A stretch of 64,000 nucleotides of DNA from CAVVSD01 sp963757125 (GTDB taxonomy: Bacteria; Actinomycetota; Thermoleophilia; Solirubrobacterales; Solirubrobacteraceae): NCBI GenBank assembly GCA_963757125.1, contig CAVWQP010000009.1, positions 186,001-250,000 on the forward strand, in the 5' to 3' direction. Below are positions 61,634 through 64,000 of this stretch, piece after piece. The stretch's first letter is position 1. Each line of letters opens with the position of its first letter. A program made the translations under genes and the position numbers. Below the pieces are notes generated by a model. The model saw only the letters and a program-made list of their open reading frames with translations. It did no database searches and was not told the DNA's origin.

Positions 61634-63253
61634 GTGATCGCGAAGGTGAAGGCGGCGGTCGCCGCCGCCGCGCTCGTCGTCGTGCTCACGACGGCCGGCA
61701 CGGCGTCGGCGACCGCGCTGCCCTGGACCCCGCACCCGAGCGTCCGACTGCCCGGCGACGTGCACGGCGCGGCCGCGCGCTCGACGACCTGGATCGTGGG
61801 GGCGGCGCGCGGCAGCGGCGCGACCGCGATCGCGGAGCGCCACGGCGCCCGTGCGCTGAAGGTCGGCGGGACCTACGTCGTGGCTCGCGACCGGGCGCGC
61901 GCGCTCGCGGCGGACCTCCGCCGCGCGGGCCTCCTGCGCGAGGCGGAGCCCGACGTCGTCGGCCACATGTCGTCGGCCTACGACGCGACCCCCTTCGGCT
62001 GGGCCCGCGGCTCCATCGTCGCCCCGACGCTCGTGCCGCCCGCGCCGACGGCGCAGATCGGCGTCCTCGACACCTACGTCGACGACACCCACCCGGACCT
62101 CGCGGGACACGTCCAGCACCTCCCCGGCCCGGCGACCGGCGTGACGCATCCGCACGGCACGATGGTGTCGTCCGCGGCGGCCGGCGCGTACAACGGCGTC
62201 GGCGTCACCGGCATCTTCCCGGGCGCGCAGATCGTCAACTACGGCGTGACGCCGGACCTGCGCTGCTCGGACTCCGTCAACGGCATCACGGCGCTCGCCG
62301 CCGCGCACGTCGCGGTCATCGTCGCGAGCTACGGCTTCACGGAGCCCTGCTACGCGGAGTACGACGCGATCGCGCTGGCCTACGGCGAGGGGACGATGGT
62401 CGTCGCCGCCGCCGGCAACGAGTTCGAGGCGGGCAACCCCGTCAGCTTCCCCGCGGCCTGGCCCCACGTCCTGTCCGTCGCCGCCACGAACCAGCAGAAC
62501 GGGTCGTCGTACTTCTCCAGCGCGAACGCGTCGATCGACGTGGCCGCGCCGGGCGAGAACATCCCGCTCGCGATCCCCGGCGCCCTCGACACCGTCGACG
62601 GGACGGCCGACGGCGTGACGCTCGGATCGGGCACGAGCTTCGCCGCCCCGATCGTCGCGGGCGCGGTGGCGTGGCTGCGCTCCGCCCGCCCGGAGATCAG
62701 CAACGGGCAGGCGGCCGACCTCCTGCGCCACACGGCGATCGACATCGACAAGAAGGGCTGGGACCAGAACTCCGGCTACGGCCTCATCAACCTCGAGGCA
62801 TCCCTGGCCGCCCCCGTGCCGGAGTCCGACCCGCTCGAGCCGAACGACTCGATCGCGGAGATCGACGGCACCGTCTTCCGGAACGCCGACGACCCGGTCT
62901 GGAGCGGCGGGGCGCGCAAGCGCATCCCGGCGTCGGTCGACTCGGTCGAGGACCCGATCGACGTCTACCGCGTCCGCATCCCCGCCCGCACGCGGTGGAA
63001 GGCCCTCGTCCGGCCCCACACGCGGACCGGCGACCCCGATCTCCAGCTCCTCCGCGGCGCCGCGACGTCGCTGACGCAGCGGCGCTTCGACGCCGGGCAC
63101 AGCGACCACGGCGCGGGCAGGACGGACTCCGTGACGCTGACGAACCGCGAGGCCACCGCGCGCAGCATGTACGTCGCCGTGTACGTGCCGGACGAGGCCC
63201 GCTACGCCGACGCGCCCTACACGCTCGAACTGGCGCACATGTCCCTGCGCTGA
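61634..63253 (+). CDS. Secreted S8 subtilisin-like serine protease
   Basis: 539 residues. Signal peptide (AAVAAAALVVVLTTAGTASA), an inhibitor/propeptide-like segment to about 120, then the S8 domain with Asp146 (GVLDTYVDD), His174 (HPHGTMV), oxyanion Asn262 (AAAGNEF) and nucleophile Ser335 (GSGTSFAAPIVAGA). A C-terminal pre-peptidase-like beta domain follows (ESDPLEPNDS to YTLELAHMSLR). All catalytic residues are present, so it is probably active outside the cell. GTG start from the -10 box spacing. Confidence 0.9.
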   Translation: MIAKVKAAVAAAALVVVLTTAGTASATALPWTPHPSVRLPGDVHGAAARSTTWIVGAARGSGATAIAERHGARALKVGGTYVVARDRARALAADLRRAGLLREAEPDVVGHMSSAYDATPFGWARGSIVAPTLVPPAPTAQIGVLDTYVDDTHPDLAGHVQHLPGPATGVTHPHGTMVSSAAAGAYNGVGVTGIFPGAQIVNYGVTPDLRCSDSVNGITALAAAHVAVIVASYGFTEPCYAEYDAIALAYGEGTMVVAAAGNEFEAGNPVSFPAAWPHVLSVAATNQQNGSSYFSSANASIDVAAPGENIPLAIPGALDTVDGTADGVTLGSGTSFAAPIVAGAVAWLRSARPEISNGQAADLLRHTAIDIDKKGWDQNSGYGLINLEASLAAPVPESDPLEPNDSIAEIDGTVFRNADDPVWSGGARKRIPASVDSVEDPIDVYRVRIPARTRWKALVRPHTRTGDPDLQLLRGAATSLTQRRFDAGHSDHGAGRTDSVTLTNREATARSMYVAVYVPDEARYADAPYTLELAHMSLR

Positions 63254-63265
63254 CGGCCGCCGTCG

Positions 63266-63271
63266 TATGCT
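63266..63271 (+). promoter_or_regulatory. -10 box of prfB, leaderless type
   Basis: TATGCT, 7 nt before the ATG at 63279, in the 25-bp gap after the protease gene. Confidence 0.5.
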
Positions 63272-63278
63272 GGACGAC

Positions 63279-64000
63279 ATGGCCAGCCCCGCGGTTCCAG
63301 AGTCGATCCCCCAGCGCCTCACGGCGATCCGTGACCAGCTCCAGCTGCTCTCGGACTATCTTTGACCCAGCTCAGCTGACCACCCGGGTCGCGGACCTGG
63401 AGGACGAGATGGGGGCGCCCGGGTTCTGGGACGACCCCGAGAGCGCGGCGCGCCTCGGCACCGAGCACGCGCGCATGCAGCGGCGGCTCGAGGCGTTCCG
63501 CTCGCTGGAGGCCGACGCGGAGGACCTCGCGGGCCTCACCGAGCTCGCCGACGAGGACCCTGAGCTCGCGGAGGGCCTGGAGGAGCAGTTCGTGTCCGTC
63601 GAGCGGCGCCTCGCCGAGCTCGAGGAGCAGCGCCTGTTCTCCGGCCGCTACGACGCGGGCGACGCGCTGGTGACCGTGAACGCGGGCGCCGGCGGCACCG
63701 ATGCCCAGGACTGGGCGGAGATGGTCCTGCGCATGGAGATGCGCTGGGCCGAGCGGCGCGGCTTCAAGGTCGACCTGCTCGAGGCGAGCGCGGGGGAGGA
63801 GGCCGGCATCAAGTCCGCGACCTTCCGCGCCGCGGGCGAGAACGCCTACGGCCTGTACTCCGCCGAGAAGGGCGTGCACCGCCTCGTGCGGCTCAGCCCG
63901 TTCGACTCCGCCAACCGCCGCCAGACGTCGTTCGCCGGCGTCGAGGTCGCGCCCGTCGTCGAGGACGCCGGGGAGATCGCGATCGACACCGACGACCTCC
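63279..64000 (+). CDS. prfB: Peptide chain release factor 2, with programmed +1 frameshift, partial at the window end
   Basis: RF2 recognises UGA/UAA stops. The first reading frame codes 28 residues and ends in an in-frame TGA (63363-63365) within TAT CTT TGA C. A +1 shift (skipping T at 63363) continues into the RF2 body: ELEDEMGAPGFWDDPE-like start, LFSGRYDAGDALVTVNAGAG, GTDAQDWAEMVLRMEMRWAE, SAEKGVHRLVRLSPFDSANR. About 240 residues are seen; the GGQ loop is outside the window. This is the known autoregulation: low RF2 favours the shift. Confidence 0.93.
63357..63366 (+). promoter_or_regulatory. RF2 recoding site TATCTTTGAC
   Basis: The slippery CUU-UGA-C core matches the bacterial prfB consensus exactly. 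The Shine-Dalgarno-like stimulator that usually precedes it (AGGGGG) is replaced by CTCGGAC, so only a weak GGA remains. Confidence 0.88.

Overview
The window is a GC-rich (roughly 70% by eye), densely coded stretch of bacterial chromosome with about 63 genes. Codon use, F420-type LLM oxidoreductases, leaderless promoters and gene content (HPF-SecA, caa3-type CtaG, CoxMSL-type hydroxylase) suggest an actinobacterium, most likely of the Thermoleophilia/Solirubrobacterales type. That placement is an inference. I see no rRNA, tRNA, CRISPR array, insertion sequence or prophage.

Layout. (1) 1-5.1 kb, minus: a branched-chain-amino-acid-type ABC uptake operon (livH, livM, livK, livG, running off the left edge) behind a GntR/FCD regulator with two matching operator-like sites. 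livH and livM carry single-base frameshifts. (2) 5.1-12.2 kb, minus: a seven-gene catabolic operon (SMP-30 lactonase, isochorismatase-fold hydrolase, aldehyde dehydrogenase, SDR, cupin, ThDP enzyme, amidase) with overlapping start/stop codons. (3) 12.3-21 kb: coxD/coxE maturation genes divergent from a molybdenum hydroxylase operon (coxM, coxS and a coxL split into two genes), followed by a cupin, an SDR, a GAF-LuxR regulator and an MBL-fold hydrolase. Regions 1-3 look like one uptake and degradation system for an unidentified substrate.

(4) 21.2-22.9 kb: an ECF42-type sigma factor with its DGPF/YciI partner and a recognisable cognate promoter. (5) 23-25.8 kb: arylamine N-acetyltransferase, a TetR regulator with tandem 17-bp repeats, and a PaaK-like adenylate-forming enzyme. 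(6) 25.8-34.5 kb: a second, CoA-thioester catabolic cluster (HMG-CoA-lyase-like, ALDH, tandem-domain family III CoA-transferase, two MaoC proteins, FAD dehydrogenase) with two TetR genes that each sit next to a copy of the same CAACCA-N2-TGGTTG operator.

(7) 34.6-50.1 kb, plus: GH15 glucoamylase, a decayed MFS gene, an M20 peptidase, then an envelope-sugar set (LCP ligase, UDP-glucose dehydrogenase, sugar nucleotidyltransferase, PGI/PMI, later UDP-glucose pyrophosphorylase), a PAS-GGDEF-EAL protein, and a MerR-ahcY-ahcY2 unit whose second SAH-hydrolase paralogue has lost the catalytic Lys/Asp pair. (8) 50.1-54.3 kb: AbiEi/DUF559-like pseudogene, cupin, divergent MFS exporter/MarR pair, CtaG. 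(9) 54.3-64 kb, plus: comF, hpf, secA, LLM oxidoreductase, TauE/SafE exporter, two tandem cupredoxin paralogues (the second frameshifted in its Pro-Thr linker), a secreted subtilase, and the start of prfB with its programmed frameshift site.

A recurrent regulatory feature is a TAnnnT hexamer 6-10 nt before the start codon, without a Shine-Dalgarno sequence. I found it at 15 transcription-unit starts, which points to widespread leaderless transcription. Several genes carry apparent frameshifts (livH, livM, a MaoC gene, the MFS gene, the AbiEi-like gene, the second cupredoxin); real decay and sequencing error cannot be separated from the sequence alone.
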